Positions 41,914-52,670 of a DNA stretch of 64,000 nt are shown one piece after another. The stretch spans positions 1-64,000 of the forward strand of contig JACCLO010000014.1 of assembly GCA_029448655.1 (NCBI GenBank), read 5' to 3'. A program made the translations under genes and the position numbers. The notes beneath the pieces are model-generated. The model saw nothing but the letters and a program-made list of their open reading frames with translations. It was not told the DNA's origin and made no database searches. The DNA comes from Wolfiporia cocos. Taxonomy: Eukaryota > Basidiomycota > Agaricomycetes > Polyporales > Phaeolaceae. Each line of letters starts with the position of its first letter. The first letter of the stretch is position 1.

Positions 41914-42615
41914 GACTACGTAAAAAAGAAGTCTAAGTAAGCTATTCTAGTGGAAATCACGCGGTCTTCTGTCGGGGCTTATTGTCGCTTCTTGATGTGT
42001 CGTGCGCTTATCCCCCGGCGTCAATGGGCGCTCCGCCCTCGACCGGAGTTAGTGTCGGCGACTGGATGGCGTCTCTCTCACGCTACCAGGTGGGGGATAC
42101 AGCAGGTCGTCTTCCCTTGACGCCTGGGAATGCAGGATTTGGGGTATTACACCCCGCATGTGCCCACGCCTCACTCCAGTTAGGTGGCTGCCAGTGTTAA
42201 AACCAAACCCATGCCGTGAGGGACTTAGAGGGCGCCAAGGCCAGAACTCTATCGTTCTGAAGCCGTATCGGCAGCGGTTCTAGGCAGGGCAACTCGTGCC
42301 CACCATCCCAACTCTAAATAGAGTGGCCCCTGTACGCTTGGGGATAGGCGAGAAGGTCGTCTCCGGCCCGGTCAAGAGTTTACACCGTTGCCATCGATTC
42401 CCAACATATGGGGAAAGGCTTGACAGCCAGTCCCCTGGTTCCGCTTAAGCCTACGGTCCGGCTATTTGCCCGAAGGCGGTGATCCCCCAGAGCCCACTAA
42501 GGATACCCCGCTGCCTGGCGGCGAGCAGGGGTGCGCAGACGGCGACGAAAACCCCTAAGAAGAAAAAATCCCAGACCCTCAAAGAGGGCGGGGGCGAAAG
42601 CAAGTTCTATTCATA
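41914..42615 (-). other. Chromovirus 5' leader (copy 2) with self-primer binding site
   Basis: About 700 nt, non-coding. The minus strand again begins, 1 nt after the LTR, with ATGAATAGAACT, complementary to AGTTCTATTCAT in the LTR. Otherwise close to the copy 1 leader with small changes. Confidence 0.8.
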
Positions 42616-43234
42616 TAACACAAGATAACACTTACTTGTTATAATCTTGGTATTGCTGGTTAGGCAAGAGATAAAGCAGATGTTAAGCAGGATACGTTGA
42701 GTGGTTAACTCGTAGTATGAATGCAATGAATAGAACTGAGGCAATAGCGCTCAGCAAGTCCAGTATATATACATGATAAATAAGACCCCTAACAGTCTTA
42801 TTAGATAATACTAATGTCCGTATTCGTATGTACAAGTCCCCAGGTACCTAAGTACTTAGTAATATACGATAAATAGATATGCCGATCAAAACCGGGATAT
42901 AGAAAGGCGGCGTAGGCCGCACGAATGGCGTTTTGCGCTCTTGTCATTACAAAGACAGGGCGTGACCAAAGCCCGGTCCGCTGACGTTTATACGCTGACT
43001 GCTTCCGGACGAAATGTCCGATTGGCTGAAACTAGACATGTGACTGATGGTAACTACTAGTGATAAGATAAGACCGTCGTTACGGGAGATAACGCGGCCA
43101 TCATTCGGCACATATGTAACCGTTAACTTATGAACCAGATAAGCTAGTTATTGGTCTAGAAAGTCGTAGATAATTCGTAGAATTGCCGGAAAAATAGTAA
43201 GAAATATAGGGAAACTAGGAGAATTCTTGTGACA
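42616..43234 (-). repeat. Chromovirus copy 2, 5' LTR
   Basis: 619 bp, with TATATATA and the predicted start as in copy 1. Private G-to-A changes include ACAGGG, GGACGAAATG, GGCTGAAAC and GCACATAT. Confidence 0.95.
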
Positions 43235-44806
43235 CTATATAGCGATTACAATAAAACATCGCAAGGGATGCGGTCATCTTGTATCGCCAGACATAGTCCA
43301 CTTCTCTGGAAGACGTCAGTAGTTGGTCGTATAAAATCAAAACTGAGTATAACAAGCAGCTTTAATACAGAGCGGTAACGCCGATCTGTATGACCGACCG
43401 GATGAGACGAGGGTGGTAGCATTTACGACAAATCTGAGATACAGATGAGCCATCGATGCGCTTCCCGGGATACGATAGCGTGATGAGACACTGACCCAGA
43501 GGAAATTGGGATGATTCCCGAGCTGGACGACATAATGAAATTGAGTGCGTTCAGAATGGATTGATTTGCAGCGCTGCGCTATAGAGAAACAGCTCGTCCC
43601 GAGGCTTTTAATGCAGAGGCCCACCAAATATCGAGCAGCAACTTGTGTTTGAGTACACAATCTGGAAAAAAAATGCCGCAGAGTAGCAACAGGCGTGCGT
43701 AATAATGAGGACGGGCACCTAGGGTCTTGTCTACGGGCGCTGATCTAAATGTCATCGGACATTGAATCACCTGCCTAGATAAGCGATATTAGCGTCCAAA
43801 CCGCAATTGCGTTGCCACCGCCACTGGTATCGGCATACTATCGCTGGCCCAGTAATGCAATCGCTTTGCTTGTTTGCTCCTATCTCCATGGCTCCAAGCT
43901 CAAAATTCTTGGAGTTTTCTTTTAAATGATAGCTATGGATCTCTAGTATAAGTATAAATTTAACAAGCTTCTTAGAATACATTGGGCATGATACTGAAGC
44001 CCATGAAGCATTGTGACAGTAATGCAACTTTTCTCCGAGCATCAGTCATGCCATCAGTCACAATTGCCGAGCTGCTGAACGCATGGCATCAAACGGCATC
44101 ATTCTGCCGGTGGCAGACAGTGATCAACACAGTAACCATGCCAGGAAGCTGAGTTTAAATCACCTGACGAGATATATAGCTGATGTCACGCTTTGACCAC
44201 AATCTGTATCTGTTTCCTGACACAGTGCAGATTGCCTCTCAGAAATATATATATACAGTCTGTGTGATGATTAAAAGGCTTTTTTTTCAATTTGGAAGGA
44301 ATGCATTGAAGGAAAAACTGAGCTGAAGCCCATCAATAACTCTGATTGGCATTTTTCAACATTGTTCAATTTCCCTCTCTTTATCTGTTGATGTGATCAA
44401 GAATATATGACTTGACAGAATTGTGTGCACCGCAAGATAGACATAATGTACAAAAATATTATTGGAGGGAGTGTAGCTAGATGCAGAATATTGCAATACT
44501 GTCATGATTGCATTACTGGGCCAGCATTAGTAGATAGTTACTTCTGGTTCACAGCAAACATACATTAAAAGTTACTTGTAAAAGTACCAAGATATGTCTG
44601 TCTGAGCTATCAAACTAGTCCAAATTACCATCCTTACAACTAGGATGTGGCCAAAAAAATGGGTGCAGATGTGACACACTGACTCAGCCAACATGCATTC
44701 CAAGAACAGTAATTTCCTGCATGCTTTCTCAAACAAAAATGGGAACCTAATTGATTTGTCAGCTTGGCTAGTCAAGCACCAACATATTTGGCCAGCCACT
44801 CTATAG
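43235..44806. other. Intergenic, no gene recognised
   Basis: 1572 bp of moderately AT-rich sequence. Only short unconvincing ORFs. No TIR, LTR or RNA gene identified. Confidence 0.5.
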
Positions 44807-45496
44807 TATCACAAGACGAGTCACAGGGTGAGGGGACCCTAATATATACCCTCTGCCTGGTGTAAGGCAAGAGGGTAGAACTACAAGGGCGTGCTACGTC
44901 ATTGTAGCAGAGGCCGCCTTCTAGGGGGTATCCAAGAAGCAGTAGTGGGGCTCACAGAGGAGAGGATCAAGGGGGACGTCTCATGCCCCCAAATGACATT
45001 CTAAGGCTGAGGACCTAGTGTCCCAGCCTGGGGAATATATAATACAGGGGGTAGCCAAGTAACTAAGGACTACCTACCCTAAATACAAGGTCTGTGCACC
45101 CTACAGGCCACAGGGGACTGAGACATCAGACCGGGAAGGGGCCTGGCATCAAGCCTGGCCTATAGCAACCAAATATGCTAGACCATAAGGGTCTAGCAGG
45201 CTATAATAATATCCAGGGCCCTGGATACAGGACCCTGTGAACTCATAAGCCCCCTGGTACCTCTGTAGAGGCTGGGCGCTTGTCATTATAGGTCAGGTGC
45301 CACACGCGGTCACCTGCCTACGCGTCGTGATCACGTGTCTACCCTTTGACCGTGTATCTAAGTCCCTACACATCCAGTAAGGGGCGCAGGGCTGGCTAAT
45401 AGCCTTAAGGGCTTTAAGGAGGTGCCTTAGGACCTGTATAGTAGGGGGACTACACTATAAACAAGGGGAAATGTAGTGACGTACTTTCTTGTGACA
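44807..45496 (-). mobile_element. Solo LTR, family H, target duplication TATAG
   Basis: 690 bp, TATCACAAGACG to TTCTTGTGACA, flanked by TATAG (44802-44806 and 45497-45501). Its minus-strand ends TGTCACAAG...CTTGTGATA end in TA like the chromovirus LTR, so it may belong to a sister lineage. TATA-like GAATATATAATAC lies near 45033. Confidence 0.85.
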
Positions 45497-45517
45497 TATA
45501 GCATTCACTTTAGTGTT

Positions 45518-45933
45518 TGTCACAGATTATACGACATATGCACTAATGCCATTAAGGTGACCGGGGTAGAGGCCAAAGCGTTTGAGGCTTATAAGTGACC
45601 CAGTCTAGCATGCAGAGGAAGTAGCTTTGACAATCTGAGGGACTCGCCCCAATGATAGAATATCAAGACTGAGGTATAAGACCTCAGTCGCTACAGCTTA
45701 AGTACATGCGCTGCACTATCTAAGTTAAGGCCGCCCTAAACGTACAAGGCCTGTGCGTACATTGCTGCGCGCGTAACTATGGGGAGTGCTTATGTAAGTG
45801 TGCGCTACTGTAGGGGAACCGTGGTGTCTGTGTAGGTACGCGTTACCGCTGTGCTACTGTGCACTGGCTGGTCAGGTGACTATATACGAGGTTTCTGGGT
45901 TCGACCCAGAGGGATGGCAATTAATCCGTGACA
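45518..45933 (-). mobile_element. Solo LTR, family F (copy 1), target duplication GTGTT
   Basis: 416 bp, TGTCACAGATTATACG to AATCCGTGACA, flanked by GTGTT (45513-45517 and 45934-45938). It contains a GACTGAGGTATAAGACCTCAGTC hairpin region, CTTAAGTACATGCG and, near the right end, TCTGGGTTCGACCCAGA (45894-45910). Nearly the same as 47465-47865. Confidence 0.85.
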
Positions 45934-46165
45934 GTGTTGTGACAGTCTGGCTATGGCTTGGTTGGGCTCGGCTTTGAGCGGCTATGACTATCCATTGGTG
46001 TATAATATTTGCACACTTGATGATTTGATGACTTAAGTTGCCAGTCCAAAGGTGAGGCAGAGCTCAGGGTACAATGAGCTCATTTGTGACAGTGGATTCA
46101 TGACAGATTGTGACATTGTAACATCCCTGACAACTCACTAAGAGGCTAGCTTCATAGTAATGATG

Positions 46166-47316
46166 TGACACAGATCTATCTGTGGGACTCACCAATAACC
46201 CTAAACAGGGCGAAACGGTGAGGAAGACGGATCTAGCGCAGCAGAGGTGAGAGGAGCTTCTACGGCGTACGCCGAGAAGAATAGAACTAAGGTCTAGAGG
46301 CCGCTAAGGCCCTACCTATATACATGATAGGGTTTACTACTGTATAGTTCTATAAGAAAGGGTAAGGTGGCTTGGTGCCAACCGTTACCAAGACACTATC
46401 TACAAAGACCGTGGAAGGCCGGTAATGGCCGGACCGATCGTAAGAGAGAGCGTGGTTGCCACGTATAGTGACATGTGATACATGGGGCATTAGCCTTAGT
46501 ATCGGACCTTGGTCGCCGTGAGGTAACCGGTCAATGACTTAGCCCGAAGGCCGTAGTCGTGAGGTGGTAACGCTATTGGTTAGCGTTTACCGTATGACTC
46601 AGCCGAGGCGTGAGGCATAGATGCCATTGGCCAGGCATCACCGTATTGGTAAGGCGCAAAGCTTAAGGCATGTGATAGCGACCGGGTAGACAGGCTACCG
46701 GTACTACCGAGAACCTTGCCGAAGGGCAGAGGATTGAGGGACCTTTGCCATTGGATGGCAAGACGACAACAGAGCTATAGTTAGCTGTGACGTCAAGGTC
46801 TGGACGAATAGCACGAGGCTAGAAGTCCGGAGGTAGTGTGCGCCGGTACTAGAACCACGGAGGTATCTAAGTGCCGGTGATGCACAAGGGAAGGCGTTTG
46901 CCGACCCAATAGCCGTAGTGGCGCAATGCTATGTTTAGGCTGTTGCCATGAAGGCGGTTGGTCTAATTGTGGGAGACCGGACCGTAAGGCCGTAGACTCA
47001 AGAGTCTAGTCCTAATGACGTCGTAGTGACATCATACAACCGGACCGTAAGGCCGTGGTTGTTAGTTTGACGAGGCAACGCTGTTGGGCGTGCCTATTAG
47101 TCAACTAATATGACTAGCGCGTAAGCGCTGTGTCATAAAGGCTTAGTAGCGCGTATGCGCTGACCAGAAGCCATGGTGTGGTATAATAACCGTTAGGTTA
47201 CCACGTTGGCGGATAGGTACTGGGTAAGTACCCGATAACTCTGCATAAGCCGCATAAATGCTAGCAGAATGGCTAAAATATCGGTAAAAATATGGGTTCA
47301 TGTCAGATCTGTGACA
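46166..47316 (-). mobile_element. Solo LTR, family A (copy 4), target duplication TGATG
   Basis: 1151 bp, TGACACAGATC to AGATCTGTGACA, flanked by TGATG (46161-46165 and 47317-47321). It opens with CACAGA-TCTA-TCTGTG (46169-46184). It carries GAGAAGAATAGAACTAAG and CCTATATACATG as in the other family A copies. Confidence 0.9.
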
Positions 47317-47464
47317 TGATGCTCATTATATCAATACAGTAGAAGAAACATCACTTAACATGACTCCAGCACTTTGGTAGTCATTTCAAGGAGATTTTGA
47401 GCTTGTAGGAAATGTTCCAGAGATTACCTACCATATTGGGGCTGTAGCCATGGCTTGAGCAGTT

Positions 47465-47912
47465 TGTCGCAGATTTTACAACGTACGCACTAATGCCTTT
47501 AAGGCGACCAGGGTAGAGGCCAAAGCGTTTGAGGCTTATAAGCGACCCAGTCTAGCACACAGAGGAAGTAGTTTGGCAATCTGAGGGACTCGCCCCAATG
47601 ATAGAATATCAAGACTGAGGTATAAGACCTCAGTCGCTACAGCTTAAGTACATGCGCCGCAACATCTAAGCTAAGGCCGCCCTGATGTTGGCCTAGCGCC
47701 TAACGCGCGTAGCTAAGGTGATGCTTATGTAAGTGTGCGCTACTGTAGGGAACCGTCATGTGCATGTAGGTAAACGTTACCACTGTGCTACCGCGCACTG
47801 GCTGATCAGGTGACTACATACGAGGTATCTGGGTTCGACCCAGAGGGAGGGCATATTCCGTGACATTACCCCCTGTCCATGATTCGTCGTCCTCGACGAA
47901 GGGCTCTGACTC
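47465..47912 (-). mobile_element. Family F 3' LTR (copy 2) with a scrap of internal sequence
   Basis: The LTR is 47465-47865 (TGTCGCAGATT to TTCCGTGACA). It is followed directly by TTACCCCCTG, a purine tract on the minus strand placed exactly as in the chromoviruses. So this is the 3' LTR end of an otherwise lost element, not a solo LTR, which also explains why the flanks (CAGTT, TTACC) do not match. About 47 bp of internal sequence remain before the T run. Confidence 0.65.
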
Positions 47913-47937
47913 TTTTTTTTTTTTTTTTTTTTTTTTT
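47913..47937. repeat. 25-nt poly(T) run
   Basis: Uninterrupted T25 (poly(A) on the minus strand) joining the internal scrap of one LTR element to a truncated LTR. It lies where the minus-strand transcript of that LTR would be polyadenylated. Confidence 0.7.
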
Positions 47938-48270
47938 AAAGCAAAGAGTGTATAGAGGGGGACAAGCCCCAACGCCGAGAATACAAAGTCTGAGGTGTGA
48001 GCCTCAGACGTCGCCAGCTTATATACAAGGGGACCATGCTACTCTGAAAGGGGACCCGCCCTAAAGGCGTGGTCCGAGCACGCGACATAGAATGTCCATC
48101 ACATGTATAGTACGTTATGTAAGCAAGGCGCATGGTAACCAAGGGGGGCGCGGCGCATAACCGTTAGTCCACAAGTAATATAGCACTAATAAGATCAGGT
48201 GACTACAAGACATAAGTGCATTGGTTCGACCCTGGGGGGGCGCACCTATATGCCACAGAAATCTGTGACA
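47938..48270 (-). repeat. Truncated LTR fragment
   Basis: About 333 bp ending AAATCTGTGACA (48270). It keeps GTCTGAGGTGTGAGCCTCAGAC, CTTATATACAAGG, GCCCTAAAGGCGTGGTC and GGTTCGACCCTGG, but lacks the first 100-150 bp of related LTRs; its left end is the poly(T) run. Confidence 0.65.
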
Positions 48271-49184
48271 CAGTTCTGTAGCTGCAGCTGACCGATCAAG
48301 AAGCCAGACCAGCTGTTTGCCATTCATGAGGGGCAGCTTGGCTACAGTCTGGCTCAGTCCAGTCAGCTTATGGCTATGAAGCCAGGCCATTGCAACACTA
48401 GTTCACTTCTTCATTGTTCAGCTAAGTCGTTCCTATATTGGGAACATCACCTGACTTAGTTACAACAGGAACACAGAGTGGCTGGTTCTACAGTCCCAGA
48501 CAAGCAAACTCTGCAATTTTTGCACAGCATTTCTGAGAGGATTTTACTACATTCTGAGTGTGGATCTGAACTCCAGAGGCCTGAAAATGTCCAAATCTGC
48601 CCCAATTATATTTTTCCCATGACTTTTGGGTCACTGCCAAATTTTTGCCCTGAAAAACCTGTAGGTGCCCACCAGCTCCCAACAAAAAATATGTAGACTA
48701 CTCAATACTCAATTCTATAACTTTCATTGCTTGCTCAGGACCCTGCCAGCACTGTCTCTGCTTTCACGCAGCATACACCACTGCCTTTCCTGTCAGCCCA
48801 AGTTGATAAGCACTTAGAAATCTCCAAGGACAATTTATGAAATGTCTGATCACCTCAACCAGACAAGCACCTAACAATTTAACCGTGGCACACTTTTCAG
48901 CTGCAAATGTTAGCTTAGATATTTCCCTGTAATGGTGCTTGCACCAACCCTAATAATGGGATATATCAACTCCAATACACTAAAATCAATACCAAAAAAT
49001 GCACACCATTTCTATTGGGTTAGGCTCACAATGGAACTTGGGCAAGAAAACACAATAGTGAACAGCCTCTTAAATCATCATTTTGAGCATTGATGGCTGA
49101 TTCACAAAGTCGTCTTGCTGACTAATTCAGCTTTGCAGGGATCCATGTATCATCCATTGGATCATTTTTGATGACCCATTGTGC
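48271..49184. other. Intergenic, no gene recognised
   Basis: About 900 bp of AT-rich sequence with short chance ORFs only. Confidence 0.5.
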
Positions 49185-49645
49185 AAGATCTGTTACAAAT
49201 TGAATATCCATTCAGCGTGAATAACTAACTCAAGTTACTCAGCATGTCAGGTAGTGCACCACCTGTCAGACTCTGCAGAGTCAGAGTGTCAATATACAGG
49301 CTGCAGGCTTAATTGCTCAAGCCTTTGAGAATGAGTATAAGATCCTTGTAATTCAACAAGGTCAAGCTGAGGAACTCAACTGGTAGTTACATTGGCTTTT
49401 ATACTACAATTTGCTAATTGGGGTCATAGTGTCTTTAGTACCGCTACTATTAAGTCTGTCAAGCTAGTTAATATAAGTAATAAAGGAGAAGTGTTGTGGT
49501 TGAGCACAACAAGGGATGAAACGTAGAAGACATATGGTTAGACATACGATATCAGCTAGAACACAATGAGACAGGAGATCATGGGCATAGGGCTGTTGTA
49601 CATTAAATGGGGGCCTATGGTTGAGCAGAGGCCCCAGAATAAAGT
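49185..49645 (-). repeat. Dispersed repeat E, copy 2 (inverted partner at 21770-22215)
   Basis: Reverse complement of 21770-22215 at roughly 80%; see that entry. The minus-strand frame at 49464-49700 includes VLADIVCLTICLLRF, like the other copy. Confidence 0.6.
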
Positions 49646-50265
49646 GCATAAGAGATGGCAGTTGAATGCTAAGTCCTTGTATACGGTGAGGCATCAAAAA
49701 ATAATTGAGTGTACCTGTAATAATCATAACAAGATCACAAAATCTTCATTGTCAAGCTCTTCCAAGTCACTGCATTCATCCACTTCAGTGTCACCCCCTG
49801 TGTCTTCTTCTCCAACATTGCTCTGAGCTTCAGTATCTTGGTCACCTTCAGGACTGGAAGCATGGGATTGCACAAGCACACTTCTGACAATATGACTGTG
49901 TTGTATTGGGCTTGAATATGCAGTGGATGTCTGAGAAGTATGATTTCAAAGGCAAGATGTATCTTTGAGCTGTTCAGGATGTTACCCTCAAGCCATGTTT
50001 GGTGCAGAGTAGTAGTGCTGATCACACCATAATTGATTTATGGGGGGTAATATAGGAAATTAATTTATAACCATGGAATCTGATTGTGATGATGAAAAGG
50101 AGTCGATTGGTGCATTCCTTCAAATTCTAGCACCAATTTTGAGGTCACTGCCAATTTTTTGGTCTCAAAAACTAAAAATGGGTTTTTTGAAGGTTGGCTC
50201 ATACAACTTGCAATTATTTATTAAGTGATGCATGATGGTACATAAATCTACTATTTTCAAGAGTC
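49646..50265 (-). other. Intergenic with a possible decayed exon
   Basis: 49735-50025 has a 96-aa minus-strand frame (TWLEGNILNSSKIHLAFEII...) and an overlapping acidic frame (EEDTGGDTEVDECSDLEELD). The combination looks like the broken end of a transposon protein, but I cannot assign it. Nothing else seen. Confidence 0.35.
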
Positions 50266-50530
50266 ACTGGGGGCATTATCTAATGACTTTGTTGGAAACA
50301 TGCTAGTATCATTTGAATAAGTGATCAAATGTGAACATAATGCATTGATTGCTTATATAATTTCTTCATTAGATAATGCCACCAGTGTCTAGATCTTTAT
50401 GCAGCCAATAGTTAGCTGAGGTCATGTGTTTCTCATGATGCTTTCAACCAATGCATTATGTTTGCATCTGATCATTTATTCAAATGATACCAACATGTTT
50501 CTGACAAGGTCATCAGATAATGCCCCCAGT
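50266..50530. mobile_element. MITE with long terminal inverted repeats, target duplication GAGTC
   Basis: 265 bp with inverted arms of about 85 bp. Both ends read ACTGGGGGCATTATCTRATG inward, then GTATCATTTGAATAA and AACATAATGCATTG. Flanked by GAGTC (50261-50265 and 50531-50535). Too short to code. A foldback-type non-autonomous DNA transposon; the superfamily is not clear. Confidence 0.8.
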
Positions 50531-50879
50531 GAGTCTATGGAGCATAGAAAATTCATTACTCAAATTGGCAGAGTTTGCTTGTCCGGAACTGTAGGAGCCT
50601 GATTGTGCAGCAGCTGCCAGCGGCTTTTTCAATTTTCGCGGTTATATAACATAACGACCTTGCTCATCGACCCGCCCGCGCAACTACCACCCCCTTATCG
50701 ATCTAGCATGCGAGGTCTGTATGTGTGAGCAGTACTGAGTCGGAGGGAATGCGAGTGCTTGCAGTCACCATATGCCGGGAATAGGTCTGGCATCAGCAAT
50801 CGAGTACACCGGCAGGAAACTCGCAGCCATATAGCTGGGTTCAAGTAGTATACATTTTGTTTACTTCACAAGCCATGCC
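50531..50879. other. Intergenic, no gene seen
   Basis: Lies between the MITE and the 3' end of the oxidoreductase gene. GC content rises here, marking the edge of the gene island. Confidence 0.5.
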
Positions 50880-52289
50880 TCAGTCCTTCGAGACCTTGAT
50901 GACCACCTTCCCGACGTGCTGCTGGCTCTCCTGGTACTCGTACGCCGCCCGCACGTCCTCGAAGCTGAAGACGCGGTCAATCACGGGCTTGAGGTTCCGG
51001 CAATGAAGCGGTTCATGTCCTCGAATCTGATCAGCCGTAGTTAGCACGGGATCAGTGGCGCGAAATAGGGGACGTACTGCGTGCGCGATCCGATGAGAAT
51101 GCCGCGGACGATCGAACTCTTGGCTAGGACGGAGATCGGCAAGCCGCTCACATCACCACCCTGCAGATCGCAGAATATGAGAGATGGGGCGCCAGGAAAG
51201 GCGTTCAACGTACCTTTGCGATGAAGCCGATGACGTTAACGATGCCCGCGTAGCGCACGGATGCGAGAGACATGATTGTGCCCGGCCCGCCAATCTCGAT
51301 GACATGGTCGACGCCTCTGCCGTTCGTCTGCACACAGCTCAGTCACCGCTACGCCAGCTGGTTACCAGGAGAAAGTACACACGATCTTCAGAACCTCCTT
51401 CTCCCAGTCGGGCGTCTTCTTGTAGTTGATGAGGTGCCTCGCACCGAGCTTCTTGGCGATCTCGAGCTTCTTGTCGGAGGAAGAGGTCGCGATGACCGTC
51501 GCGCCGGAGGCGACGGCGAACTGGAGGCCGATCATAGAGACACCGCAGGTGCCCTGCACGAGCACGCAGTCGCCACCTTTGAGAGGGCGGAGGCCCATGA
51601 GTGCGTTGTATGCGGTGAGGGCGGAGCAGCTGTGCGAGGGGACGTCAAGCAAGCGTCGGAAGGTGCATATACACAACTTACGGGAGGGTAGAGGCCTCCT
51701 CGTAGGAGAGATGAGGCGGGATATGCACGAGGGACTGTTGCAGCATAGAACCAGTGAGCATCCTTTACCATTCACCGGGGCACAGGACGTACGTGCGCAG
51801 GGAAGAGCCTATACTCGGTCAGCACGCCATCAATGGGTGCGTCGAGGCACGTGGCCATGGACTCATCCGTGGCATCACCGAAAATGTGGTCGAGTGCGAA
51901 GTTGGCACAGACACGGTCGCCGACCTTCCAGCCCTTGACGTCGTCGCCGACGGCAATGATCTCGCCCGCCATGTCGGATACCGGGACGGGGTTCTCCTTC
52001 TGGCCGAGTGGGAACTGACCCTTGGCGACGATGAGGTCGCGGTACTGATGCCGTTGTCAGTGTGCACGGTTAGGATGAAGGGGTGTATGTGCGCACCTGG
52101 GGCGAAACGGCGTGGATTTTGACGAGAACCTCGGAGGACTTGGGGGCGCGGAGGGGCGCTTCCTGCAGAGTGAGGTTGTGGAAACCATCGACCTATGTGA
52201 AGGGGCAAGCTAAGAAGTGCGGACGGTGGAACACAATAGATGTGCACCTTGGGAAGACGGTACTCGCGGGTGGTAGTGGGGATCGGCAT
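50880..52289 (-). pseudogene. MDR-family oxidoreductase (quinone-reductase-like), 1-nt frameshift
   Basis: Eight exons: 52289-52248, 52192-52097, 52044-51793, 51734-51682, 51629-51383, 51327-51214, 51160-51078 and 51026-50880, with short GT...AG introns and matching phases. It encodes a GroES-like N-terminal part (VLVKIHAVSPQYRDLIVAKG; YRDL where zinc ADHs have a Cys ligand) and a Rossmann part (QGTCGVSMIGLQFA, then GATVIATSSSDKKLEIAKKLG), about 340 aa. Such enzymes use NAD(P)H on quinones or enones; the substrate is unknown. In the last exon the frame is lost after NRFIAG and resumes one base off as LKPVIDRVFSFEDV...KVSKD, so a single base is missing near 50996-51005. Either a young pseudogene or a sequencing error. 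Confidence 0.75.
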
Positions 52290-52447
52290 GTCGCGGATGG
52301 ATTATGCTGGTAGCTGAGTGCGGCGGTGAATGCGGGATTATATAGATGAGGAGGGCGAGGATTCATCAGAGAAAGCAGGAGAGTAAGCTAGGGAGTTATG
52401 CGGCGTACTTGAACGTTTGTCAGGCAGAGAGGGATCAGTCAGTAGTC

Positions 52448-52540
52448 TGGGGTACTCGCTCGCGTAATAGATGCTTCTCTCTCTCTCTGGGGCACTCGCG
52501 TAACAAATGCTTCTCTCTGGGGTACTCGCTCAGACATGAC
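52448..52540. repeat. Short tandem repeat near the oxidoreductase 5' end
   Basis: Three imperfect steps of GGGGYACTCGC...TAAYARATGCTTCTCTCT, about 30-50 bp each, in the upstream region shared by the two minus-strand genes. Confidence 0.6.
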
Positions 52541-52670
52541 GACAATGTCCTCCGGGTGAGAGCGAGTACGCGAGAGCCCTCCGGGCTCACTCTTGTACGC
52601 ACTGTATGCGCTCAGCGCGTCGGCTGAGCTGCACGGCTTTGCGCCACAACAACCAGAGTCGAGGAGTATT

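Larger units (their letters stand above)
33575..43234 (-). mobile_element. Full-length chromovirus (Ty3/gypsy), copy 2
   Basis: 9660 bp, same architecture and orientation as copy 1 and very similar throughout. Its LTRs are 619 bp: both carry a 9-bp insert (GTAGGCCGC) missing in copy 1. They differ from each other at about 7 sites, all transitions. Flanking 5-mers do not match (CGGTT left, CTATA right), so the insertion site has been rearranged or the element arose by exchange between two insertions. Frames are open but Pol carries a lesion at an RT catalytic residue. Confidence 0.95.

Noticed and set aside
43337..44042. Short minus-strand ORFs as possible genes
   Set aside because: No domain, no splice structure and no conserved neighbour; lengths are within chance expectation.
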